From: Pachysolen tannophilus NRRL Y-2460
Lineage: Eukaryota > Ascomycota > Pichiomycetes > Alaninales > Pachysolenaceae
Length of the DNA stretch: 64,000 nucleotides
Reading direction: 5' to 3'
Assembly (NCBI GenBank): GCA_001661245.1
Contig: KV454012.1
Location: 1,877,512-1,941,511 of the forward strand
Shown: piece by piece, positions 1 through 9,455 of the stretch
Layout of the letters: each line of letters starts with the position of its first letter
How positions within the stretch are numbered: position 1 is the first letter of the stretch
Position numbers and translations under genes: made by a program
Notes under the pieces: generated by a model
The model's database searches: none
Told to the model about the DNA's origin: nothing
The model's input: only the letters and a program-made list of their open reading frames with translations

Positions 1-163
1 TAGAATCATCTATTAAGTTATCCTCAGCAAAAGTTTCAAATCCATAATACGATGAAATCCTCTTGATGTTTTCAGCAGAAACTTTTCCCGGTCTTATTGA
101 AAGTAAATAATCCGATATTTTCGTAAGCGGAGCTATCAATTCAGGATCTACTATAGATGACAT
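1..163 (-). CDS. MED1: Mediator subunit Med1, N-terminal part (runs off the window)
   Basis: The minus-strand reading frame opens with an ATG at 163 and stays open to the window edge, giving about 54 residues. The segment IRPGKVSAENIKRISSYYGF followed by ETFAEDNL resembles the start of yeast Med1 (there YKPGSITLENITRLCQTLGL, then ESFTEEL). Med1 is a middle-module subunit of the RNA polymerase II Mediator. The gene lies head-to-tail with COQ5, 274 bp downstream of it. Only the first tenth or so of the protein is visible, so the call rests on one short motif recalled from memory. The alternative is an unrelated protein sharing this helical pattern. Confidence 0.6.
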   Translation of the reverse strand, partial: MSSIVDPELIAPLTKISDYLLSIRPGKVSAENIKRISSYYGFETFAEDNLIDDS

Positions 164-437
164 CAAATATAAATTATATCTTAATCTTTACTGTTTAATT
201 AATAAATTGTTTATATGTGTGTGTGTGTTTTGTTTGTTTTTNTTTTTTTTTTTAGTATTTTATTTCAGTATTTAGAAAAATTGTCATCAACAAAAATAAA
301 CACTTTTAATCTATTAAAAGAGAAGAAATTTGGGAGCAATTGCAAAAGAAAAAAAAAAGAAATCTATATGTGATAAAGATATTAACAATATAGAGTAAGT
401 TTTATATTTACAAGAAGTTAATAATTGAGAAATGTGA

Positions 438-1367
<930 letters not shown>

Positions 1368-1472
1368 TTATAATTGAAAATCCACAATTCCAGTTGAATA
1401 AATATAAAAAAAAAATCTTTAATCGATATATTGTTGTCAATTGACTAATTATCAATTATTTATCTTACTGGT

Positions 1473-1479
1473 GCCAATA
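1473..1479 (+). promoter_or_regulatory. CCAAT box upstream of COQ5
   Basis: GCCAATA lies about 110 bp upstream of the COQ5 start. CCAAT is the core bound by the Hap2/3/4/5 complex, which activates respiratory genes including S. cerevisiae COQ5. The core is short and the call is inferred from position. Confidence 0.35.
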
Positions 1480-1564
1480 ATGGTTGCAATCCTTCGTATT
1501 CGACATAAAACTTGCTGAAATATTTTTTTTTCCACCAAAAAAAACAAAAAAAAAAAGTTTTTTG

Positions 1565-1572
1565 CACGTGAC
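1565..1572 (+). promoter_or_regulatory. CACGTGAC, Cbf1-type E-box
   Basis: The sequence reads CACGTGAC, whose complement GTCACGTG is the Cbf1 consensus. It lies about 200 bp upstream of COQ5. Cbf1 controls respiration and sulphur genes in Candida. The match is exact but binding is inferred. Confidence 0.4.
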
Positions 1573-1917
1573 TCCACTCAATAAGATGGAAGATAATATG
1601 AAGAAAGCTGTTTGAAAACAATTACAAAAGACCTAGTTAATGTTATTACAACGATAAAAGTTAAGAGCAATATTTGAGTCAAGAAAACTTAAGAAAAGAT
1701 TTGATGTGGTTTCCCGAGTTTACTGTTTGTTTTTGGCGAGTCAATGCATATCGAGTCATTAGAAGTATTTAATCAATTACATTTAAAGCTCAATTAAACT
1801 ACAATGAAAAAAAAATTTATTTTCTCTTTGTTATGTACTAATGATAAAGCTTAGTCTGCAAGTAAGGTACTTACTGTTCCTGAAGATTTGCAAACTTGTT
1901 CTATTTCTGATTTCCAG

Positions 1918-1944
1918 TTTGACGTTTGACATTTGACGTTTGAC
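1918..1944 (+). repeat. Four tandem 7-bp units containing TTTGAC
   Basis: TTTGAC occurs at 1918, 1925, 1932 and 1939, an exact 7-bp period, with G, A and G in the three linker positions. It lies about 225 bp upstream of the ATG at 2170. It may be a cluster of factor sites or a plain minisatellite. Confidence 0.75.
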
Positions 1945-2169
1945 TTGTGATTAGACTATTTTGAGCCGCATGAACACAAAAAAAAGCAAAATAGATGGAC
2001 TTTTCATGCATAAACGTACTTATTGAAGATCAAGTTGGATTAGTTCTGTGTTCTCTACATTAAACTTGTTTAAACTTCGTATATCATAGCTCTGTAAGAT
2101 AAATCAGTATTTAGTTAATTAAAGAGTAGATCTATTTTTTAAAGGAAAAAGAAGATAAAAAAAAAAAAT

Positions 2170-3747
2170 ATGAAGTTGAATTCAACTATATTGCTTCTTT
2201 TAAATTTTACATTTTGCTCTGTTATTATCGGTGCATCAATAGGTCTGAACCATGATGTTGTAGCAAAAACACTTTTTCAACCGATTTTAACTTCTAATTT
2301 ATTTAAAGGAGAGAACCTTGAATCAGATGCAAGAAAAAATGAAGATGTTTTAGTTATTCCGAGAAAATTTTTGAACGAAGAAAGTTTGAAAAATCTTGGT
2401 TTACAAGATCTAATCATTCATAGTAACAAATTCAACTTTTTAATAGATAATGCAGATGAAGCAACTTGGAAAAATCAAGAACTTCTTGTTCCTGAAAATA
2501 TTAGTGCATTATTTATATTGAATACATCAGATCCAATTAATATCCCTGATAATACTACTTCAAGATCAGAAATTGGTAAATTTATTGGAGCTTCAGCACC
2601 ATTCCAATTACCACGTTATTCCAAATTAGTTGATTACTATTTGGTTGTTTCTGCAGACCAACTGAAAGATAAAAATCTCAATATTGAAAATGAATTGGAA
2701 ATTATGCCATTATTCAAAGTTCCTATTATTAGACAATGTTTCAATCTTAAACCTTTACTCGTTTTCGTTTTTGAAACAGGAAACTTAAATAGTACAGAAA
2801 ATGTTGAAAATTTACCAATGATGGATTTCAAAAATTATTTACCATCAAATAACGAACCAAATGAAATAAATACTTTCTTTGATAATTTTGCTAAAGATTG
2901 GTTAACTTATCTAAAAATTGAAGATTTAATTCATTCAAGTTTCTGCACCATTAACGTTGATTCTGCAGGAAATAGTTATTGCATTAAGATTAATGAAGAA
3001 GATTCATTTTTGGAATTATTTCCAGCTTTTAGAGAAGCTGAATTAACAAACCTTAATGATTTCTATAAGCCAGAAAATATTAAGAATTCAAAAAGAGAAT
3101 TTTCAGGAAATAAAACTTCAGAAGCAAGTAAACAAGGAATGGGTACAGTGAAAATACAAGTTTCTGATCCAGAATTGAAACAAAACTTCAATTTTAAAAA
3201 TTTCACTAGAGTTAATATTTTAGAAAGTGAAAAACAATTACGTAATTATCATTTAAAGAAATTAAAAGCACAAAAGTTGAAACAAGTAGTTGAAGAAAAT
3301 AAAATCAATCCAAAAGAGATAACAAACAATGTTGTTGCTTCTGTAGGTGGTGCTGTATTTGATAAGGCTAAAAATCAATTTACAGAATTTTCCTCTGACT
3401 TGAATGCTAAAGATTTGATTTTGATTCCTCTTTCAATGGCACGAGCAGGTGAAACTAAGATAACAAGTCCAAGAGATAGAGGTTACTCCCAAGTCCTAGT
3501 TCCAGACTCAAAAATGTTGAAACAATTATCTAGTGACTCTGTTTTTCTTAAAGCTTATGGAAAGACAAACACTAAGAACAATAATGTTATCACTAAAAGA
3601 TATAATGAGAGAGAAAGATATCCAATGGTAATTCAAACTCATAAATTCTACAGAAGAACAGAAAACGAAGAAAAAGATTGTGTGGACATTACTTGGTTCA
3701 ATATTTTCCATCATAGTATATTTGGGAAACCTGAATTTTGCTTATGA
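2170..3747 (+). CDS. Predicted secreted protein of unknown function
   Basis: A 525-residue protein that I do not recognise. It starts with a clear signal peptide: Met-Lys followed by a hydrophobic core (ILLLLNFTFCSVIIGAS, about residues 7-23). Several N-x-S/T sites and one Lys-Arg pair (in NSKREFSG, near 312) fit passage through the secretory pathway with possible Kex2 cleavage. Scattered Cys residues (for example RQCF, SSFC, NSYC, KDCV and EFCL at the extreme C-terminus) could form disulphides. There is no C-terminal GPI signal, no transmembrane segment beyond the signal peptide and no Ser/Thr-rich stalk. The ATG is preceded by a long A-run, typical of yeast leaders. It is convergent with MDJ1. 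Confidence 0.8.
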   Translation: MKLNSTILLLLNFTFCSVIIGASIGLNHDVVAKTLFQPILTSNLFKGENLESDARKNEDVLVIPRKFLNEESLKNLGLQDLIIHSNKFNFLIDNADEATWKNQELLVPENISALFILNTSDPINIPDNTTSRSEIGKFIGASAPFQLPRYSKLVDYYLVVSADQLKDKNLNIENELEIMPLFKVPIIRQCFNLKPLLVFVFETGNLNSTENVENLPMMDFKNYLPSNNEPNEINTFFDNFAKDWLTYLKIEDLIHSSFCTINVDSAGNSYCIKINEEDSFLELFPAFREAELTNLNDFYKPENIKNSKREFSGNKTSEASKQGMGTVKIQVSDPELKQNFNFKNFTRVNILESEKQLRNYHLKKLKAQKLKQVVEENKINPKEITNNVVASVGGAVFDKAKNQFTEFSSDLNAKDLILIPLSMARAGETKITSPRDRGYSQVLVPDSKMLKQLSSDSVFLKAYGKTNTKNNNVITKRYNERERYPMVIQTHKFYRRTENEEKDCVDITWFNIFHHSIFGKPEFCL

Positions 3748-4012
3748 AACTTTAGAATGAAGAATAGACTATACAGACACTTTATTAACATTAACTTTTA
3801 TAATTTTATTATTTATTTAAGGTAAATATTATATAGATTAAATTTCAAAAAAAAAAAAAAAAAAAAAATAGTTAAGTATAATAAACAATAATCATAGTAC
3901 TAATATTATAAAAATATATAACTGTTTTAATAAATATATAAAACTATATACAAATTCTTTTCTTCTTTCTATTTTATCATTGAAAACTTCTGAGAAATTA
4001 GATACATATTTT

Positions 4013-5536
4013 TCATTTCTTATTGAACAATGATTTGAAGAAATCTTCAACTTTCTTCAACTTTGAATCTCCATAATTTTTCTTGTCTTCAACAGTTGAT
4101 TTAGAGTCAACGCTGTCACTATTAGTGCTAGACCCTTCCTCCATTCCAGTGAATGGTTTCCAAGATGGATCGATATTAGCGGTTTTATCGTTGAAAGTAT
4201 GAGCTAAAGCTTCCAAAAGGGCTTGCTGAGTACTATTTTCCGGTCTGTTAATTTTAACGTTGAAAACAACTTTTAAAAGCCCCCTATTGTTTAAACTGTT
4301 ACGAATTGGAACACCTTTATCTGGTACATTGATGACTCTTCCATTTTGCAATCCACTTGGAACTTTAAGTTTGAAAACTTCGTCATCCAAAGTCGGAATT
4401 TCAACTTGGCCACCTAGCGCAGCTGTGGTCATTGGAATATCGCAGGTATAGATCAAATCATTATTTTCTCTTTTAAATTTAGGATCAGGTTTAACTCTAA
4501 CTCTAACAATCAAATCACCTTTCAATACTCTAATATTAGGTCCTTTTGTAACATGAGGAGCATCACCTTCACCTGGAACTCTTAATCTGGTACCATCCTT
4601 GATACCCATTGGGAACTGAATCTGCGTTTCTTTTTTATGATTAACAACACCTTCACCATGACAAGAAGCACATGAATCTTCCGGATTTATAATGACACCA
4701 GTACCTTCACAAGTTTTACAAGTTGAAGCCATTTGAAAACCAGCTTGTAAGAAATGAACAGTTTGGCCAGTACCGTTACAAGTATGACAAGTAGATTTCT
4801 TTTTACCTTTCTTCAAACCTGTTCCATCACAAGAATCACAAGAATCATATACGTTATAATCTATATTAGCATTAGTACCAAATATGGATTCTTTAAAAGA
4901 TATAGTTTTCAAAATTTCAATATCTTCTCCTTGATAACTTTGTACATAAGAAGCACCACCACCTCTTGATCTTCCACCTCCTCTACCAGCTTGTTCAAAA
5001 GCGCTAGCAAATATGTCTTCAAAATTGATACCTCCAAAAGGGTTTCCAGCACCACCAAAAGGATTGCCACCACCTTGGAATGGGTTACCTCCTTGTTGAC
5101 CACCGGCTCCAAATGATCCATCAAATGCCGCAGAACCAAATTGATCAAATTGCTGTTTCTTTTCCGGGTTGCTTAAAATTTCATATGCATCTTGAATGTC
5201 ATGAAATTTCTTATCAGCTCCTTCTTCTTTATTGATATCAGGATGGTATTGCTTTGCCAATTTATAGTACGCTTTTTTAATATCAGAAGAAGAAGATGAT
5301 TTATCAACTCCCAAAACTTTATAAGGATCTTGAATCAACAATTTACTGGAACTATGAAAATTTCTATATGAAGCGGATAATGACAGTCCAAGTTTACGTT
5401 GACATCCATTTTTCTTGAAATAAAATAACGACTGCGGTGGATTTTTTAATGAAAACTTTCCCGATGATAATGTCGTCAATCCACGAAAAGAAGTGCAATT
5501 TAGCTTCCTAATTGAGTTTATATAAAATCTCGGCAT
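4013..5536 (-). CDS. MDJ1: Mitochondrial DnaJ/Hsp40 co-chaperone
   Basis: Type I J-protein partner of matrix Hsp70 (Ssc1), needed for protein folding and mtDNA maintenance. The first ATG in the frame is at 5536 (MPRFYINSIRKLN), giving 507 residues; upstream in-frame codons are not ATG. A basic, Ser-rich presequence is followed by a J domain from about residue 69 (DPYKVLGVDK) with the HPD motif in KQYHPDINKE. Next come a Gly/Phe-rich linker, four CxxCxGxG zinc repeats (CDSCDGTG, CHTCNGTG, CKTCEGTG, CASCHGEG) and the substrate-binding C-terminal domains. The tail is acidic and Ser-rich with a basic end. Length matches S. cerevisiae Mdj1 (511). A perfect three-unit heat-shock element lies about 320 bp upstream. 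Confidence 0.95.
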   Translation of the reverse strand: MPRFYINSIRKLNCTSFRGLTTLSSGKFSLKNPPQSLFYFKKNGCQRKLGLSLSASYRNFHSSSKLLIQDPYKVLGVDKSSSSSDIKKAYYKLAKQYHPDINKEEGADKKFHDIQDAYEILSNPEKKQQFDQFGSAAFDGSFGAGGQQGGNPFQGGGNPFGGAGNPFGGINFEDIFASAFEQAGRGGGRSRGGGASYVQSYQGEDIEILKTISFKESIFGTNANIDYNVYDSCDSCDGTGLKKGKKKSTCHTCNGTGQTVHFLQAGFQMASTCKTCEGTGVIINPEDSCASCHGEGVVNHKKETQIQFPMGIKDGTRLRVPGEGDAPHVTKGPNIRVLKGDLIVRVRVKPDPKFKRENNDLIYTCDIPMTTAALGGQVEIPTLDDEVFKLKVPSGLQNGRVINVPDKGVPIRNSLNNRGLLKVVFNVKINRPENSTQQALLEALAHTFNDKTANIDPSWKPFTGMEEGSSTNSDSVDSKSTVEDKKNYGDSKLKKVEDFFKSLFNKK

Positions 5537-6119
5537 TTTTATAATCAATTTAAGATGGAAAAACAAACGACAAACCAAAATTATTGCACTTTTTTCTTTC
5601 TAGTTCACTAAAGACGAAAAGATCAAAAAAACCAAAAAAATTAAAAACCAAAAAAAAAAAAAAAAAAAAAACAACTAAGTGATGAAGAAATATGTACAGG
5701 ATAATTTAAATAGTTATCTCAACCGCCAAGACTCTTTCTTTTTCCTTTTTCGAAATTAATTGATGTTGGTTACAATCAATCCAAGTTATTACTGAAGTAA
5801 TAAAGTCTTCATCTTTTTAAATTCTCAAATTTTTTTTATAATATTTTTTTTTTCAAGAAGGTTCTAACGAGACTCTTATTTTTGGGTATTTAATACACTA
5901 CTCAATTTACGGTACAAATTAAAATTAACAATAAGAAGAAGAGTTCATTAACTAAGTATACATCGTAAATGGCCAAAAAAAAGAAATAATGAGGATGATT
6001 AGGAATAGTGGGTTGGAAAGTCTAGAGAGTCATAGTCAAAGTGGTAGTGGTGGTGGTCGTTGGTTAATAAAATAAAATACAAAAAAATACAAAAAATAAA
6101 AAAAAAAGAGTCTTTTGAA
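5537..6119. other. Intergenic region upstream of MDJ1
   Basis: MDJ1 promoter side; the gene to the right is transcribed toward it. It holds A/T homopolymers, the heat-shock element at 5852-5864, and a short G-rich run near 6025-6060 (GTGGTGGTGG-like). No gene was seen. Confidence 0.6.
5852..5864. promoter_or_regulatory. Heat-shock element upstream of MDJ1
   Basis: TTCAAGAAGGTTC contains three perfectly spaced, alternating TTC/GAA units (TTCnnGAAnnTTC), the minimal Hsf1 site. It lies 316 bp upstream of the MDJ1 ATG. MDJ1 is heat-inducible in S. cerevisiae, so position and function agree. Binding itself is inferred. Confidence 0.6.
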
Positions 6120-7226
6120 TCAACTGACATTTCTAATCCAGTAGTCTCCACCATGAATCATACTACTCTTGTTGATCAACTTGTTCAACTTGATATTAGT
6201 TTCATATCTTTCCTTATCTATTGACTCTAAACTATCGACCAATAGGTTCCGAGCAATTTTTAATTTTGCCATTTCATTTAAATCAGTTGTTTGACTATTT
6301 AATTGATTTAAAAATTCAATTTCTTTTTTAATTTTTTCAATTTTTGCTATTTTTTTTGATAATAAAATATTTAAATTTTGAATTTTTAATTCATTTTCAG
6401 ATAAGATTTGATCTATTTTCAATTTTTCCAGTTTTGCAACTGGTTTAAACAATGAAGTTCTTCTTGTTATTGATTCTTTATTTAAAGAATTATTATCTCT
6501 TGTTTTCAAAATATTTAAAGTAGATTTTTTTTCATTTTCAGGAATTAAACAATTTTCAAGTTCCAGATCTTCATATGGAGTAGCAGTAGTATTATTTGTA
6601 GAGATTGTATTATTTGTAGACATTATAGAATCAGAAATGGTTGTTTCTAAATCTTCTGATACAAATTTTTTTGGTAATGATTTTTGAGGTATTGTATATG
6701 ATGTATTTAAATTATTATTAAAAATTTCATTATTTTCAAATTTATCCAATGTTTGTGTTTCTGTATCAACATATTTTTTATTATAAATATTTTTTTTCTT
6801 AAAAACTGGTGAAGGTAAAGTTGTTGAAGTTTCTTTTATAGAAAAATTTCTATCATTTGGAAAAATATTATTATTTTTTGTTTCTATATTTTTTTTAAAA
6901 ACATTCATACTAATTGGCAGTTTATTATATTCCACATTATCCTTTAATGAACCATTAAAAGTTTCAAATTCTAAATCCAAATCTTTATAATCAGTGACAA
7001 TTTCATCTTTTGAAGAATGATGGATTTCTGAAAATGAAAGATCTTCTCCAGTAGGTTCCACATCATTACCGTTTCCAGTTGATAGCACATTGGTGAATGA
7101 AATTGATTTTGCATTTTCTAATACAGCATCTTCAATATCGAGATCAAATTCCAGATCGAAATTTGTAAAATTATCATCTCCTTCATCAATATGTTTTTCC
7201 TTATTGTCCATATTTACGTCAGACAT
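6120..7226 (-). CDS. Acidic protein with C-terminal coiled coil, function unknown
   Basis: A 368-residue protein starting at the ATG at 7226 (MSDVNMDNKEKH). The N-terminal two thirds are acidic and Asn/Ser/Thr-rich and look disordered, with short hydrophobic-acidic patches such as FTNFDLEFDLDIED. From about residue 265 a charged heptad-like stretch (KIAKIEKIKKEIEFLNQLN and beyond) predicts a coiled coil. The protein ends in HGGDYWIRNVS, whose aromatic, conserved-looking character suggests a functional tail. I do not recognise the family. It lies tail-to-head with MDJ1 and is divergent from SSD1 across 1.5 kb. Confidence 0.75.
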   Translation of the reverse strand: MSDVNMDNKEKHIDEGDDNFTNFDLEFDLDIEDAVLENAKSISFTNVLSTGNGNDVEPTGEDLSFSEIHHSSKDEIVTDYKDLDLEFETFNGSLKDNVEYNKLPISMNVFKKNIETKNNNIFPNDRNFSIKETSTTLPSPVFKKKNIYNKKYVDTETQTLDKFENNEIFNNNLNTSYTIPQKSLPKKFVSEDLETTISDSIMSTNNTISTNNTTATPYEDLELENCLIPENEKKSTLNILKTRDNNSLNKESITRRTSLFKPVAKLEKLKIDQILSENELKIQNLNILLSKKIAKIEKIKKEIEFLNQLNSQTTDLNEMAKLKIARNLLVDSLESIDKERYETNIKLNKLINKSSMIHGGDYWIRNVS

Positions 7227-8730
7227 ATTTAATACCAACTAAATACTAAGTTTAGTACCAATTTTTTTTTCTTACTAAATTATGTATTTTTAAAAAAAAA
7301 AATATATATATAAAAGAATTTAGAGATCTCTTTATGTTTATATATATGTAAGTAAGTAAGTAACGCGTAATTGGCCAAGAAAAAAATGAAAACAAACAAA
7401 AAGTTGTTCGCGTTTTGCGTGCAAAATGGCTTAGATGTGCGCATGTGCGTATGTTTTTAAAACGCACTTTATATCAAGTGCGCAAGTTATTATAAATGTA
7501 AAATATTCAAAAAGAGTAATTAGTTTTTTGTTTTTTCTCACTGTAAATTAATAACTAATGCAGCACTAATTGCAAAGAGCAAAGTGCAAACTACAATTTA
7601 CAAACTGAACTGAACTGAATTAAATTTTTTAATATACTTTTCACCAATAGATAAAGATAAAAAATTTTAAAAAAATTTCTTATAGCAAACAAGAGATTAT
7701 TATATATTTCTTTAAAACTAGGTTAAAAAATCAAAAATTAAAATAAAAAAATAAAAATAAAAATAATAGCAATTGAATTTTCTTATCTACTACTTGGTAT
7801 TTCTGATCTCTTAACTTCCAGAAGTCTCTTTTTTCTTTAATATATAAATTTTTTTGTGTGGCGAAAAAAAACAAAAAAACAAAAAAAAATACCTAATTCG
7901 GGCCAACAAGGTAAAAACGGTAAACGCTTAGATAAAAAAGAGTCTAGAATAATTAAGTTGTTAGTTTAGTACAAGTTTATTTCGAGGAAGCAATGTTATC
8001 ACATTATACATAACTAACAATTGGTAATTGGTGATTGACTGTACTTGATGTTAGTTGACTGTACTTAATTGAAAAATAATTTTTTTTAAAGTAGTTTTAT
8101 TTATTAAACTAAATTGCTTGAACGCAACAAATTTAGGTGAAAAAAAGAACTTTTGAGGTAAAAAAGGAAAAAGGAAAAAACTAATTTAAGATATCAAATA
8201 CGTAACGTAAGTAAGTGAGTGCTGTTTCAATTAAATTGGGACAAAAAAAAAAAACAAAAAAAATTAAAAAAAAAAAAAAATAAAAAATAAAAATAAAAAT
8301 ACAAAGAAAAAAATAAAAGATGGAATATACATTTTTTTTATATTTAAAAGAAGAAATATTTATTTGATATTACCAAAAATTTATTTAAAAATTACAATTT
8401 TATCAATTTTTATTAATTAGTCAATCATTTGGCCATTTCACATTGCTTTTTTTCTAATTTTTTTTTTTTTTTTTTTTTATTTTTTATTTTTTCTTTTGTT
8501 ACTACTAGTCATCATTTATTAAAATTAACAAGTACATTCATTGTAGATAACTATTAATTACAAAATACCAGCAAATAAAATAAAAAAAAAAATCGATATT
8601 TTTATACTTTTGTTTTTATTTTATTTTTTTATTTTGAATTAATTAATAATACAGTTTCAATCATTAATCAATCATATTATCAATCATTGAAAACAGATGA
8701 ATTTTTTTATATTAATTTAAACATTGCACA
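7227..8730. other. Long divergent intergenic region upstream of SSD1
   Basis: About 1.5 kb between the unknown coiled-coil gene and SSD1. It is mostly A/T-rich with long A-runs and T-runs (8235-8320, 8455-8490). The exception is a TGCG-rich patch at about 7410-7485 that contains a perfect inverted repeat. A short minus-strand frame over 7252-7467 has no ATG at its start and is not convincing. The SSD1 5' leader probably occupies the right part. Confidence 0.55.
7463..7482. repeat. Perfect 7-bp inverted repeat CGCACTT / AAGTGCG
   Basis: CGCACTT, then TATATC, then AAGTGCG. Nearby are further TGCG cores (TTTTGCGTGC near 7414 and TGTGCGCATGTGCG near 7435). It lies about 240 bp upstream of the coiled-coil gene. 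It may be a regulator binding cluster. Confidence 0.6.
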
Positions 8731-9423
8731 ATGAGTTATAATAATTATAATAATAATAATAATAATAATCAGAGATTTAATAAATCTACTAATCAGCAAG
8801 ATCAATATTTAAATGTTCCGAGTGAGAATTTGATTACAACTACAACAACAACCACTGGCGGTTCAAAGCCAAAGACATTGCATATAGCTCATAGGCGCTC
8901 TCCAAGTGAATTGACAAGTTTAATGAGTAAGTATAGATTTTTTTTTTACAATTCCGTATTCCGTTAATTATAGTCATCCACATCCACCTTAGCCAACTTG
9001 CCAGCCAGTACAGTAACAAATAGGTGAGTGAGTATAAAGAAAATTGAATTTTTTTTTTGGGTTAAAAATGTACGACAAAAGGCATTGAGTGAGTGGTAGT
9101 TTGTGCACGATCAAAATGTACAAATGGAGATGGTGGTGGGAGGGTAAAGATATAAAAGTTAATAATATCCGTTCCGTTTAAGAATATTTAATTTTTAAAA
9201 ATGATCCCTTCCCCTATTTCTTCCACTTTTTTAAATGACTAGCTTTATGGTTTTGGATGCTATAGTTTGATGATTTCCTCTAGTTTGGGGTTCTTTTTTT
9301 AAAAAGAAAAAAAAAGAGAATAATTTACTAACAAATCGCTTTGAAACAGTTGAACAATTCAATCTACAACGTCAGTTGGAAATAGTGCAGGCTCAACAAC
9401 AACAGATCTTACAACAACAACAG

Positions 9424-9455
<32 letters not shown>

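Noticed and set aside
5537-5578. N-terminal extension of MDJ1 to 5578
   Set aside because: The extended frame begins with TTG; the first ATG is at 5536 and gives a good presequence. The same reasoning moved the starts of the coiled-coil gene, GPB, FHL1, PRE2, SNT309 and the CxxC gene to their first ATG.
9260-9300. Intronic C/D snoRNA in SSD1
   Set aside because: A TGATGA box-C-like motif is present, but no matching CTGA box D or terminal stem was seen.
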